A stretch of DNA of 64,000 nt from Wurfbainia villosa (GCA_025175895.1 CM046000.1:35066720-35130719); one strand, 5' to 3'. Shown: positions 1 through 12,236, numbered from the stretch's first letter. Made by a program: numbers and translations. The notes: generated by a model from the sequence alone, not told the origin.

Positions 1-520
1 CAGTCGACTGATGGCCATCATCAGTCGACTGATGGCAGCATCAATCGAGTGCTGACCTCTGACAGTCGACTGATTGACGGCAGTCGAGTCCTCTAAGCTA
101 GCAGTCGACTGATGCTAGCTACAAGGCAAAGTTAGCTTAACAAAAACATTATTTTGACGGCCTCCGACTATCCGATCTCGACCTAGACCATCTATAGGAT
201 GTCTTTGGTCAGATCTACGCTTAAGGTCATCCCCGTAAAGAGGATACGACCTCACATACGCTCGCACACACGAGCTTACCTCGATACTTACGTGTTGCTT
301 TTGCTTTCGGCCTTCCACTCGATTCCTTCGGCTCCCTCCGAAGTCACTCGAGTGTCGCCCGACCACCGCGGCTTCCTCCGGGTGTCGCTATCCTTCAGCT
401 CCAACTATGACAATCTTCTGCACACTCGATTCGGCTCGTGAGATAACGACATGAGCTTAACTTTGTATCGTTTGCTATAATCAAAACTCAGGTTCGACTT
501 AGGTGCCTACTGCACCAACA
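1..520 (-). repeat. E1 3' LTR, partial
   Basis: Direct repeat of 7921-8440, ending in CCAACA at 520. About 617 bp, equivalent to 7304-7920, lie to the left of the window. Confidence 0.95.
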
Positions 521-535
521 ATCTCCCCCTTTTTG
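521..535 (-). other. E1 polypurine tract
   Basis: On the minus strand this reads AAAAAGGGGGAGAT directly before the 3' LTR, the normal place for plus-strand priming in reverse transcription. Confidence 0.9.
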
Positions 536-1516
536 ATTTATGGCAAACCCACATACAAAGTTAAGAAAAATAAATTAAGTGCATTAAGAAAAATAAGTAT
601 GAGATATGCATGAATGAGCAGGAGTATATAAAAACTCTTTTTCAAGTGCTCCCCCTTGAGGAATCCTCCCCCTTGATCGAGGGTGAGTACTTGAGAAAGA
701 GTTTTAACTCTCCCCCTTGATATTTGCTACTAAAAAAGAATTAAGTAACCGAAATTACTTAATATTGGCCATAGTGTTTAAAATAAGTTTTAAGTTAAGA
801 AATAAAAAAATTGATTTCTTAACCTTGGCCTTTACTTCCATTTTGTTAACAAGTTAACTTAAAGTTAAGTAAATTACTTTTTGTTAACAAGTTAACTAAA
901 AGTTAAGTAAATTATTTTTTTTTTGTATTGTTAACGAAAACAAGTTAACTAAATGTGTTTAAGTTAAGAATTCCCTTAACTTGTTTTGTTAACTTAAAGT
1001 TAAGTAAGCCTTGGCCATAAAAAAAATGATCCCTTAACTTTGGCCTTTTTCTCCCCCTTTTGCCATATATCGAAAAGAGTGAGGTTGTGTGTGGAATAAA
1101 AAATAAGTTTTAATTTTAAAGTCCAAGCATGTTCCACATTATTTTGAAAATAATATACTGAAAATAAGTTCATCTATAAAATGTTCGACTCATATTTGGC
1201 TTGATTGATATGAAAGATCGACCAGTCCTGGTCAGAGTTGGTTAGTATGTATGATTATACTCCGTGGTTCATAGCGATGCACTAGCTCTACATCTAGAAC
1301 CAGGAGTAAGGTCCTAACATCTCACGCCCATCTATGTGGCTAAGTACACAAACACATTAGTCCTATGTGTTGTGATATGTATTGGCTCCTTAAATCTATA
1401 GGTGCATGATATCTAAGGTATGTCCTATGCTAGTTCCATAAAAATGAAAATTTAAGGAATAGTAGTAAGAAAATATAATTTGCAAGTTCCTATTCTATTA
1501 CGCACATGCCCAATTT
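536..1516 (-). other. E1 3' non-coding region with extra polypurine tracts
   Basis: There is no credible ORF between the pol stop and the 3' LTR, hence no envelope-like gene as found in some Sireviruses. On the minus strand, G5-containing purine tracts recur near 649-660, 666-676, 708-720 and 1046-1062. Between 720 and 1020 the sequence is AT-rich with repeated GTTAAC/AAGTTAAC words. Confidence 0.8.
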
Positions 1517-4500
1517 TCATCTTAATAGACTAAATTCGGCTTCGGGTAGGGGTTTAGTAAATAGGTCTGCTAAGTTAGACTTTGATTCGACGTATTCGAG
1601 TTGTATGGCTCCGTTGGTCAGATGTTCTCGAATGAAATGGTGTTTGACCTCTATATGTTTGGTCCTAGAGTAACATATTGGATTCTTAGTAAGATTAATT
1701 GAACTAATGTTATCTACGTGAAGTTTTGTGTTCATAAAGTCTAACTTGAAATCGCGGAGAGTGTGCTTCATCCAAAGAAGCTGAGTGACACACTCACCCA
1801 TCGCGATGTATTCGGCTTCGGTGGTAGATAAGGCAACACAGTGTTGCTTCCTACTGCACCAACTCACTAGACTCGAGCCGAGAAGTTGACAACAACCACT
1901 CGTGCTCTTTCTATCGAGCTTACTACCGGCATAGTCCGAATCGGAGTAGCCGGTTAGTTCGAACTCGGTAGATCTAGGGTACCAAATACCGACATTAAGT
2001 GTACCCTTTAGATATCTAAGGATACGCTTGACTAGAGTTAGGTGAGACTCCTTGGCACCGGTTTGGAACCTTGCGCACATACTTACTGCAAATAGGATAT
2101 CAGGTCGGCTTGCAGTTAAGTAAAGGAGACTCCCTATTATGCTCCTATAGTATTTTAAATCAATTGAGTTTCCGATTAAATCTTCTTCTATATTCACATT
2201 AGTTGCCATTGGGGTATTAATAATTTTAGCGTCTTGCATTCCAAAGTGTTTAATTAATTCCCTAGTATATTTGCGTTGATGTAGGTATATTCCATCTTTA
2301 GTTTGTTTAATTTGTAGACCTAAGAAGAAACTTAACTCGCCTACTAAATTCATTTCAAATTCACTTTCCATAAGTGAAATGAACTCATTTAGTAGGATTG
2401 AGTTGGTGGTTCCGAAAATAATATCATCTACGTAGATTTGGGCTATGAATATGTCTTTACCTAAGGTTTTTATGAAAAGGGTTGGGTCAACTACACCTTG
2501 GTTAAAGCCTTTGGACTTAAGATAAATCGAAAGTCTCTCGTACCAAGCTCGCGGAGCTTGTTTAAGTCCATAAAGAGCTTTCTTTAATCTAAGGACATGA
2601 TCAGGTTTGTCTAAACTTTCGAAACCGGGGGGTTGACTAACATAAACTTCTTCTTTAATGTATCCATTTAAGAATGCAGATTTCACATCCATTTGAAACA
2701 ACTTAAATCCTCGATGTGCTGCATATGCTAATAGCATTCGAATGGACTCTAATCTAGCTACTGGGGCATAGGTCTCGTCGTAATCTAAACCTTCGACTTG
2801 ACTAAACCCTTTAGCTACTAGTGTAGCTTTATTTCTAACCACTTCACCTTTATCATCAAGTTTATTTCTAAACACCCACCTTGTTCCAATGATTGTTTTA
2901 TCTTTAGGTGGTGGTATTAATTCCCATACTTCGTTCCTAGTGAATTGAGCCAACTCTTCTTGCATTGCAATAATCCAATCAGGATCAAGAAGAGCTTGGT
3001 CAATAGTTTTGGGTTCAATTTTAGAAATCAAAGATATTTGACTAAGGTTTCTGTATGAGGCTCTAGTTCGAACTCCTAGACTTGGATCACCTATCACTTG
3101 GTCGATAGGATGATTCGTTTGAGTCCTAGTTGGATTTGGGTTTGAGTCTACAACTTGATTTATAGGATGACTCGTTTGAGTTCTAGTTTGGTTGGAGTCA
3201 TCTATCACTTGGTCGATAGAGTGACTTGGTTGACTTAGGTTAGGATTAACACTAGACCTGATCTCCGGATCAGAGTTAGGTCTAGTATGAATCGGCTCGC
3301 TAATTGGGGTTGTCGGGGGTTTTGTAGGTTCGTGTCCTTCATCAAAAACTACATTGATAGTCTCCTCGACTCTAAGGGTGTCGTTGTTATATACTCTATA
3401 AGCTCTGCTTGTAGTCGAGTATCCTAGAAAGATTCCGGTCGTGGTTTTGGATGTAAATTTCCCTAGGTAATCCTTAGTGTTTTGGATATGTACCTTACAT
3501 CCAAATACCCTAAAGTACTTGATGTTAGGTATTTTATCGTGATAAATCTCGTATGAGGTCTTAAGGTGCCTCTTTACCATAAGGATTCTATTTTGGACAT
3601 AGCATGCCGTACTCACGGCTTCCGCCCAAAACCTATCGGGTAGGTTATACTCATTTAACATTGTCCTAGCGGCTTCTTGCAGGGTTCTATTTTTGCGTTC
3701 TACTAGGCCATTTTGTTGTGGAGTTCTAGGGCAAGGGAACTCGTGGTGGTATCCATTTATGTTACAGAATTCTGTAAACCTATGGTTTTCGAATTCACCA
3801 CCATGATCAATTTTAAGTCTTTTGATTTTAATGCTTTGTTGATTTTCTATTAACTTAAATAGATTGATTAATTGATCTAGGGTATCATTTTTGTGTTTGA
3901 TGAACCTAACCCAAGTAAATCTAGAATAGTCATCAATTATGACTAAGCAGAATTTACTTCCGTTAAGTGACTTAGCTCCGTGTGAATCAAATAGATCCAT
4001 GTGTAGGAGCTCAAGCACACTTTTGGTTCGTTCTTGACTAGTTAGTTGATATTGTGTCCTAGATTGTTTACCTTGTTGACAAGCATTACATATTTTATTA
4101 TCTAAGTTGTTGAGGTTAGGCAAGCCTCTGACTAAATCACTCTAACTCATCTTGTGGATGAGTCTTGGGTTTGAGTGACCGAGTCATCGGTGCCATAACC
4201 ATGATTCCTCTTGCCGTGTCATAAGACACTTAGTTGAGGAGTTAGTTAAGTTAATAGTGTAAATGTTTTTATTTCTAGTTCCCTTAAGAATTGTTTTAGA
4301 GGTTTCGTTTGTATTAATTACGCATTCATTTTCTAGAAATATGACCTTATAGTTATTATCACACAATTGGCTTACACTAAGTAGATTATATTGAAAATTT
4401 TCTACTAATAAAACGTTTTGAATAACAAAATTTGAGTTAAGCTCAATATCACCTGATCCGATGATTTTGAGCTTGCCGTTATTTCCAAAGGCTACCGATC

Positions 4501-4576
4501 CTTGTCGTTTGAATCGAAGCTTCGAAAACTTGAGTTGATCCCCGGTCATGTGTCGGGAGCAACCACTGTCCAACAT
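1517..4576 (-). pseudogene. pol: E1 pol: protease-integrase-RT-RNase H
   Basis: One reading frame from an aspartic protease with an intact D-S-G active site (LDSGCSRH), through the integrase zinc-binding region and integrase core, RT (YVDD at 2423-2434) and RNase H ([14 protein letters not shown]), to a typical C-terminus at 1517. In the part starting at 4123 the integrase catalytic residues are D43, D106 and E142. Two in-frame stops break it: TGA at 4184-4186, where WHRRLGH is expected, so probably CGA to TGA, and TAG at 4142-4144. The rest is open for 868 codons, which suggests a recent loss. The product would make and integrate the element's cDNA. Confidence 0.93.
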
Positions 4577-5160
4577 CCATTGATCCTACACGCAAGGTAG
4601 TTGGATCGGATATTGGATTTACTAAAAATTGGTTGAAAATTATTAACCTAAATCATCTCACCCATGTCTACATGATCAAACATATTAATCCTATATGTTC
4701 TTGTGAGATAACTTCCAATTTTAGTTGAATTAAATTTAATGACTTAAACACTTGTCAACCTTACGTTAGATTCGGATTTGACCTTAAGCTCATCAAGTCA
4801 CCTTTTCAAGACCATGGCTTCCAGGTCGTGGCGAGGCACAGAGGCCTTCTTTGATCCGAACAACGACCACTTCCTTAGACAAAGCCATTTTCAAGAAAAT
4901 AGTAACTTGACTCACCTAAGAACACTTCCTGGTCTAACTAGTCTAGGATACGGCGAGGTAGCTTCAGCTAGTTCCGCTCGATCAAGTGCACCGAACTAGA
5001 TACGCCTTATCTAGCCCGAATACACAAGACTCCGCTTTCCTAGCGTACTATCATCTCGCCGCGTCCTGGTACTATGTTATCAAGTATTGACGAGTTATAG
5101 TCCTATATAACCATTCTAAAAAGGAAAATCAAACTAAATAAAAACCTAAGCATGCAATTT
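4577..5160 (-). other. E1 gag-pol junction, no clear ORF
   Basis: About 580 bp between the last recognisable gag residues (WVPK motif) and the protease. Gag and pol are in different frames. I recognise no conserved domain here, and the plus-strand ORF at 4778-4999 looks fortuitous. Confidence 0.6.
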
Positions 5161-6792
5161 CTAGGTTAAAACACAAACAAGTTTTGTACTAGCTCCCCCT
5201 GGACCGTTGAATCGATTCGGTCTCTCCACATAGTGGATTTGGTCCTTGGGAACCCAGTACTGGTTCGATCCTAGGTTTGAAATCAAGGCGGTCTTAGGGA
5301 CCCATGCTTGGACACATTTTTTATGTCGACTTACGATTGACATATACGACTTATTGGTCGTGTTTGAGCTAAACCCTAGCCCGGCCTTGTTGTACACGGC
5401 CCTTTGCGATCCAAGTAGGAGGTCAAGTCCTTTGGATCCCAAAGTAAACCTTTCCAACGTATTCCTAAGATCTTCGACTTGACTCTTCAAGAGTGAGTTC
5501 TCAACTTCGAGTTTTTCAACCCGAGTTGAGTCCTTCTCTTGAACTCGACTAGTCGAAGAGGTTAGGGAGACCTCGTGTTTGAGGAGTTTAACTTCCTCAA
5601 CCAGGGTCTCGACCTTGGACTCGGACTTAGCTAACTTTCTATTTAGAAACTTAATTGCACTATAAAGTGTAGTAATAAGAGACCGACTCACCTTGAGTGT
5701 ATCTTTTGAACCGGATGCGTATCCGTGGCTCGTCTTGAATAGTGCTTCGCAGTCCGACTCGTCTTCGGTTTCCGATTCAAGTTCCGGTTCCGACTCCGTC
5801 TCCGATTCCACCGGTTTAGCCATGAGGACTCGATCGTTATCTTCTTCCTCGGAAGCTTCTTCCCAAGTGGCGTTAAGTGCCTTTTTGTGTTTTGGTGCCT
5901 TGCTCTTGAGTTTTGGGCATTCGGACTTGATATGTCCAAACCTGTTGCATTCATAACATCTTATGTTCGAACTTTTAGGCTTACCTTCGTTGGGTCGAGT
6001 GACGGCTCATTTTCAGCCCTTGACTATCCTCCAAACTAGGTTGACTAGTTCAGCCTCCATTTTCGAGTCGACCTCCGAATCGGACTCCTCCTCTTCTTCC
6101 TTCGGAGGTAGCTTGCTAGCAATTTTTTTCTTTGAACCTGCAAATAGTGTTATACCTTTCTCGGGTTCCGAGTTAGACTGCTCATAAAGTTCAAAATCAG
6201 AAAAAAGTTCATCTAATCTAAGTTTATAAAGATCCTTGGAGACCTTGTAGGCATCGACCATGGATGCCCACAAGGTAGTCCTCGGAAAGGAGTTTAGGAC
6301 ATACCTTATAAGGTCGCGGTTTTCGACCTTTTGCCCGATTGCGTGTAGATTGTTGACTATGTCCTGGACTCGAGCGTGAAGTTGCGTCGCGGACTCGTGT
6401 TCCTGCATTTTTAGATTATATAATTTATTGAATAAAAGGTCACGCTTACATACCTTGGCTTCATCGGTCCCTTCGTGTAGCTCCGCTAGCTTTGTCCAAA
6501 GGTCCTTTGCGCTGATGAAGGGGCCGACGCGATTTAACTCCTCCTTGGACAAGCCGCATTGGAGGATTTGTGTTGCCTTGGCATCGGCATCGGCTTCGAC
6601 TTGTCGTTTTGTTGCAACGGTCCATTGATCATAATCCACTTCATTAGTCGGAAGTGTGAAACCCATTTGGATTATGATCCACATCTCGATTTGGGTTTTG
6701 AGAAAGCATTCCATCCGACCTTTCCAGTAACGAAAATCATCTCCATTGTAAAACGGAGGTCGGACGGTGCTAAAACCCTCGAGATGGGCCAT
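5161..6792 (-). pseudogene. gag: E1 gag with two in-frame stops
   Basis: The capsid/nucleocapsid precursor begins at MAHLEGF (ATG at 6790-6792). I prefer this Met to the upstream one at 6903 because it matches the start of related gag proteins (short N-terminus, then a YWKGRM motif). The N-terminal UBN2-type gag domain is followed by two close TGA codons (6013-6015 and 6007-6009). The same frame then continues through a CCHC zinc knuckle (CYECNRFGHIKSEC, around 5900-5950), an acidic Ser/Glu stretch, a predicted coiled-coil-like segment and the WVPK motif near the C-terminus. About 544 codons in all. Because the frame is unbroken apart from the stops, these are point nonsense changes, not frameshifts. 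Confidence 0.88.
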
Positions 6793-7289
6793 TAGAACAA
6801 AAAAAACAAGGAGACTAAAAAGAAAACCTAGCAACGACAAAAACACACGAAAGTACCAAGACTTGCGTCTTGGATTAGTAGTGCGGGAAATAAAAAGAAA
6901 CAAACAAAAACTAGAAAGTTAAGAAAAGAAATAAGAAACTAAATAAAAGGTAAGTACTCACAAACTTTGATGTCCCCGAAAGGCTACTAAACATCGATTT
7001 TTGAGGATGAAAACAGCTTGTTATGGGGGTAAACCCCTGGTAATAAGTGTAGATCTCTGCGAGAGCTTCGATTTGGTGGGTAGATCGTTTCGTGAGTCCA
7101 CTTGTAGCAAAAGTTATGCTCATTTGATCGTGAGGTACTCCGAAGGCGATCAATACTTGCAAAAACACAACCAAAAACTATGTACCAAGACTTGGTCTTG
7201 GATTAGTAGTGTGGGAGAAATCTTAAAACGATAAATACGAAAACAAAACAATGCTCGACCAGTGGTTGCACTGAATCTGAGCGCCCCTG
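6793..7289 (-). other. E1 5' leader with a duplicated hairpin
   Basis: Untranslated leader between primer-binding site and gag. A block of about 40 bp occurs twice (near 6853-6895 and 7182-7215). Each copy holds a perfect 7-bp inverted repeat, CCAAGAC/GTCTTGG, with a 4-nt loop at 6856-6873 and a 3-nt loop at 7185-7201. Confidence 0.8.
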
Positions 7290-7301
7290 GCTCTGATACC
7301 A
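7290..7301 (-). other. E1 primer-binding site
   Basis: Minus-strand TGGTATCAGAGC, complementary to the 3' end of plant initiator-Met tRNA, three bases from the LTR. Confidence 0.95.
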
Positions 7302-7804
7302 ATTGTTGGATCGAGGCGGTTCGCTAGAAGGGGGGTGAATAGCGATAAATACTTTTTCTTTTAAATCGCTCGGTAGACAATTAAATGCAGCGGAAATGTA
7401 AATAAAAACTAAATGAGACAAATAGTTTTTTTACTTGGTTCATAGCCTTCGGCCACTACTCCAAGGCCCTAACGATCCTAGACCGTGTACGGAGGGCAAT
7501 TCACTAAAACACTCCTCCTCGTTGGAGGTAGGAGTTTTACGATTACAAAAACCTTCGAAGCAAAAGATAGAGAGACAACCCCTCTCTTCTATTAAAATAA
7601 AATGCAACGGTAGAAAGCCTCGATTAACAAACGAATTGCAAGATTAAGAGAAATGACAAACTAAGATTATACCAACAACTCGAAGATAGGACTTAAACTA
7701 GGGTTGTTGGCAGCACTTCGTTGTTGTAGAGTCGTCGGAGAGTCACAGCGTTGCGGAGGCTTTTGAGCACTTAGAATTGATGAGAAAACCCTAGGTTAGG
7801 ACCT

Positions 7805-7814
7805 CCTTTTATAG
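7805..7814 (-). promoter_or_regulatory. E1 LTR TATA box
   Basis: CTATAAAAGG on the minus strand, about 100 bp downstream of the palindrome cluster at 7919-8035; a probable core promoter. Confidence 0.7.
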
Positions 7815-7918
7815 CCTTTGAGCCCCTTTTCGAGAGGAACCCTAGCCAATCACAATTGAGCACCAATCTCCTTGAAATGGGGTGATAAGCCTTGACTCCT
7901 CGAATTTTATCATTGACC

Positions 7919-8035
7919 ATCAGTCGACTGATGGCCATCATCAGTCGACTGATGGCAGAATCAGTCGAGTGCTGACCTCCGGCAGTCGACTGATTGACGG
8001 CAGTCGAGTCCTCTAAGCTGGCAGTCGACTGATGC
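7919..8035. repeat. E1 U3 palindrome cluster
   Basis: Perfect palindrome ATCAGTCGACTGAT at 7919-7932 and 7940-7953, plus several partial copies with the same GTCGAC core. The same cluster lies at 1-115 in the other LTR. Confidence 0.85.
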
Positions 8036-8440
8036 TAGCTACAAGGCAAAGTTAGCTTAACAAAAACATTATTTTGATGGCTTCCGACCGTCCGATCTCG
8101 ACCTAGACCATCTATAGGATGTCTTTGGTCGGATCTACGCTTAAGGTCATCCCCGTAAAGAGGATACAATCTCACTTACGCTCGCACACACGAGCTTACC
8201 TCGATACTTACGTGTTGCTTTTGCTTCTGGCCTTCCACTCGATTCCTTCGGCTCCCTCCGAAGTCACTCGAGTGTCGCCCGACCACCGCGGCTTCCTCCG
8301 GGTGTCGCTAGCCTTCAGCTCCAGCTATGGCAATCTTCTGAACACTCGATTCAGCTCGTGAGATAACGACATGAGCTTAACTTTGTATCGTTTGCTATAA
8401 TCAAAACTCAGGTTCGACTTAGGTGCCTACTGCACCAACA

Positions 8441-9136
8441 AAGTCGACATCAGTCGACTGCTGAATGGGAGCAGTCAAGTGATAGCACTGTGCACGGGCA
8501 CAGAAGCTAGTCAAGCTCGCGGGTCACTCGACTAGAAGTAGACATCAGTCGACTGATGATATCATTAGTCGACTGATCATATGACTATTGGAAAATCGGC
8601 TACGGATCCTGCGAATCTGACCTGGTCAGAATTTGTTGGAGTCAACATCAGTCGACTGATGAAAGCATCAGTCGACTGATAGTGTCCAACGGGAAGAATT
8701 GCTTCCTCTCTATAAAAAGAGAGGGTGGGGCTTGTAGATGGTTAATGCTCATGCTCCAAACATTCTACTAAGTGCCATACAAAGCTCCAACTCCTTCTTC
8801 TAGCTTTCTTTCATATCTATTGTAAAAGAAGGAGTACTTTTCATTGGTGTAAAGGTTTACCTCCACCTTGCTTGGGCTAAAGGGAGAGACCAATAGTGGA
8901 TCGGTTTCGGAGTGATTCACTAGAGACGAATCAGACTGTGGATTAGCGGCAAGGCCGTGAACCACATTACATATTGTGTTAGCATTGTTTATCTTTTATT
9001 TTTCTCTTAATTGTCTTTGATTTGTATTTTCCGCTTGCGCTAACGTTAATTATAGATGATTAAGAATGACTTCCATCTACGTACACGAAAGAGGGCTATT
9101 CACCCCCCCCTCTAGCCGGCCACCATCATTCCTACA
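8441..9136 (+). repeat. E2 5' LTR, 3' part
   Basis: Matches 12816-13508. The first ~565 bp lie left of E1, outside the window. Several substitutions and small indels separate the two copies. Ends in CCTACA. Confidence 0.93.
8705..8724 (+). promoter_or_regulatory. E2 5' LTR TATA box in an inverted repeat
   Basis: CCTCTCT and AGAGAGG flank ATAAAA, a perfect 7-bp inverted repeat around the TATA box. Confidence 0.8.
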
Positions 9137-9138
9137 AG

Positions 9139-9151
9139 TGGTATCAGAGCC
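9139..9151 (+). other. E2 primer-binding site
   Basis: TGGTATCAGAGCC two bases after the LTR end, complementary to initiator-Met tRNA. The leader to the gag ATG is only about 46 bp. Confidence 0.95.
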
Positions 9152-9197
9152 AAGGAAGCTTGTCGAGGACTAACCGCCGCAACAAGCACAATCAAGG

Positions 9198-10887
9198 ATG
9201 GCCGGCTCTAACATTCACCCACCGAAGTTCGAGGGAGAATTCTCTTGGTGGAAGAAGAGAATGGAGGTATTCTTTGAAACAGACTTTGAAATTCTATTAA
9301 TAATGGAAAATAGTTTCGAGATACCTAGGGATGAAGATGGGGAGCAAATAGAGAAGACAAGATGGACCAAGAGACAAAGAGAGGAGTACTTGGCAAATTC
9401 GAAGGCCAAGCATCACTTGTACAACATACTCCCCCAACAAGAGATCAACCGAATTAGAAAGTGTGCAAGTGCCAAAGAGATGTGGGAGAAACTCAGAGAT
9501 TCATGAAGGCACATCCGAGGCCAAACTAGCAAGGAGAGATGTCCTACGCTCCCAATTAAGCAACATTAAACTCGAAAAGGGAGAGAAGGTAAAATCTCTA
9601 TATTCTAGGTTTAAAGAAATTTTAACCGGTTTGACAAGTGTAGGGGAGAAGCTTTCCAACCGAGATATGGTAATGAAGGCTATAGATACCTTTCTCCGGT
9701 CCTCAAGATGGAGCTCAATGGTGGATTCTTTCTACATCTCCAAAAACCTAGAAGTTAGCACCTTGGAGGAATTCTTCTCCACCATGGAGCTACACGAAAC
9801 AAGGCTTGAAGGAGTAGTAGAGAAGCCAAGACTTCAACCATCAAGAGGAGTAGCCTTAATAGCCAACAAGGGGAAGAAGAAGTTGGAGACTCCCTCCTCA
9901 TCCGATGAAGCCTCCTCCTCCTCCATGGATAGAACGGAAGAAGCATACATGGTAAGGAATTTAAGACGTGCTTTGAAGAATTTTAAATTTAATAAATCTA
10001 ATGATAGGAGAAGAAGACCAAGGGGAAAGATGATTTGCTATAATTGCCAAGGAGAGGGACACATAAGGGATAATTGTCCCCTCTTGAACAAGAGCAAAGA
10101 AGAAAGGAGGAGAAAAGAAGAAAAGAAGAAGGGGAGCAAGAAGAAGAAGGAAGAAGAGAAGAAGGCCAAAGCACTCAAAGCAAGGACTTGGGATGACCCT
10201 TCCTCCTCATCATCATCATCGGAGGAAGAAAATGCCTTTGTCACAAATTTGGCTTTAATGGCATTTGATGATCTAGACACCTCCTCCTTCGAGCAAGAAA
10301 GATCAAGCACAAGTGAGGAGAGCTCTAGTGAAGGGGGAGGCTCACCATCATCATCATCCTCATCCGAAGAAGAAGACATAGAGACTATGGTAACGAATCT
10401 CTCACCCAATAAAATAGTTTCCATGATTTCTAGCCTTACTGAGGATTTATTTAGGGCTAAGAAAAAGAACAAATGCATGCTTGATCAAATTAAGGATTTA
10501 GAAGAAAAACTAGAAAAGACATGTTTAAATACTAGTGATGATGATGCATGCTCACATGATAACTATATGCCTTTGGATGTTAATGATGCATGCATTGAGG
10601 AAAATAGGGTCTTAAGGGAAAAGGTAGACCATTTAACCAAAGCCCTAGAAAAATTCACAATTGGCTCCAATACATTCAACATGATCATAGGGAGTCAAAG
10701 GGCAAGCTTCAATAAGAAAGGCCTAGTATATAAGGGAAAGACTAATGAAAAGGCCTATAAATGTTTGATTGCTAGGGGTCAAGACAAAAATAAGACAATT
10801 GCTAGAAAATGGATCCCTAAAGAATATTTAGTGAACCCCATAGGAAAGAACTTGTATTGGGTTCCTAAATCCATACTTAAGGGTTAG
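9198..10887 (+). pseudogene. gag: E2 gag, one frameshift
   Basis: The precursor starts MAGSNIHPPKFEGEF. The N-terminal gag domain carries WWKKRMEVFFETDF and then QREEYLANSKAKHHL. A small deletion near 9490-9500 shifts the frame (E6 reads straight through here), and the second frame then stays open to 10887. It includes a CCHC zinc knuckle (CYNCQGEGHIRDNC, first Cys at 10036, about residue 280), a Lys/Glu-rich charged segment, Ser/Glu-rich tracts, a coiled-coil-like region and the terminal YWVPK motif. About 563 codons when the two frames are counted together. Gag would form the particle that packages element RNA. The length and complete domain set in a pol-less element suggest selection on gag until recently. 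Confidence 0.88.
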
Positions 10888-12236
10888 GAAAACCCTAGGA
10901 TAGTCAACCATAAGGATTTTATTTATATCATATGTTTGGTTGACTTAGGATGGCGGGACTTAATTTTTGAAATAGTGTTGGGTGATGATAATGCACCCAT
11001 AAATAGTTTAAATCATGCTCAACACTTAGTGTTATATATGTTGACACTCATGACCTATAAATTTTTAGCATAGTATTGGGTGATGATAATGTGCCCATAA
11101 ATTGATAATAATTCTTAAATCATGATAGTTAATGTAATTGTTATATATGTTTGCAATCATGATTTATGATCCTAACATTTGATATATAACCATGGGCAAT
11201 AAGGTTTTAAATCATGCTTTGGGTAATACTTGACTTATTATCATGTTTTTATACCTAATGCATGAATACAAATTGATGAATACATTAGTTTCATGATCAA
11301 AATATGAAATCAATACATATATGTCTTTATGATTATGTGAGTTTTTAGGATGATACTTAACCATGGGTAGAAATGCATGAAAATTATGGTTAAGTAAATA
11401 CAAATACCTTTAGGAACATCTCACACTCACTATAGGCTACCTTGATTGAAAACATAGCATGAGTGAGATGATAGGATGATACTAATAGTCCACTAATGTC
11501 TATGGCATTTAGATGGTCATTTAAAGTATCAAAATAGCAATAATAGACCAATCATGGGGAAGACTTATGTTTAATTCATAGACATATTGCCCAAAGGTCA
11601 TGGTTGGATATTTCAAATGTTTTGAAAAACATTTCTTGTTTCATAAACTGAATGTTCATGTTTTGAAAAGCTTCAAGGCAAAACTGGGCTTTAAAATTGA
11701 TACAAAACTTTAGATATTTTTTAACTTTTGAGATTTTGCCTAATTTTTTAAAATATAATTCTTTTTTCATGGAAAACTATTTTTCATTGATAAAGACTCT
11801 TACAAGAAATATGTTCCCCAAATTTCATAATTTTTTGAATTTTATAGAATTTTTAATGTATTTTTGAAATTCAGCCCGAAAATCAGAATATCCTGAAATT
11901 CAAGTGCTAGTCGACTGGTAGTCTAAACCAGTCGACTGATCGACTGAAAACATGCCCAATAACCCTCTTTATCAGATTTTAAGGCATGTTTTGGTATATT
12001 TTTTTTCTCTTCTTAGACTTGATGCTATGTTTGAATAACTTAGTTTAATCTTTTTGATGGTGTCAAAGGGGGAGAAATATGAATGTTTTAAGTGAGTTAT
12101 AGTAAAAGGGAGAATTGTATTTAGGGAGAGTTTCATGTATTAAGGGAGAGAGTTGATAATCATGTTTATTTACATGCTTTCTTACCTTAATATTTTTATC
12201 AAATGTTTATCTAACTTAAACGGATTGCCACACATC
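10888..12236 (+). other. E2 non-coding tail between gag and polypurine tract
   Basis: AT-rich, with no ORF of note. The word GTGTTGGGTGATGATAATG at 10976-10994 recurs with changes near 11070-11095. Parts of the tail match the equivalent region of E6 (31194-32324, opposite strand). An isolated CAGTCGACTGAT stretch lies near 11930. Confidence 0.8.

Larger units (their letters stand above)
1..8440 (-). mobile_element. E1: Sirevirus-type Ty1/copia retrotransposon, cut by the window edge
   Basis: Read on the minus strand: 5' LTR (7304-8440), primer-binding site (7290-7301), leader, gag (6792-5161), pol (4576-1517), a 1-kb non-coding tail, polypurine tract (521-535) and 3' LTR (520 to beyond base 1). 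The domain order protease, integrase, RT, RNase H is Ty1/copia. The gag type, the repeated polypurine tracts and the C-rich motif next to the LTR end point to the Sirevirus (SIRE/Maximus) lineage. Over the 520 bp of LTR overlap I count about 20 differences, mostly transitions. It interrupts the 5' LTR of E2: base 8441 continues E2 at the point equivalent to 12816. Gag and pol both carry stop codons, so the copy is dead. Confidence 0.93.
7304..8440 (-). repeat. E1 5' LTR (1137 bp)
   Basis: Bounded by TGTTGG at 7304 and CCAACA at 8440. It holds the Sirevirus-like C-tract motif beside the primer-binding-site end (7318-7345), a TATA box and, upstream of it, palindromes. The flanking base 8441 begins AAGTC; the matching target duplicate would be left of the window. 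Confidence 0.95.

Noticed and set aside
521..1516. Envelope-like gene downstream of E1 pol
   Set aside because: No ORF of useful size on the element strand.
4778..4999. Plus-strand ORF inside E1
   Set aside because: Opposite to the element, no recognisable motif, in the gag-pol junction; chance ORF.
7290..7301. tRNA gene fragments at the GCTCTGATACCA sites
   Set aside because: Each is a short primer-binding site beside an LTR; no tRNA-like cloverleaf follows.
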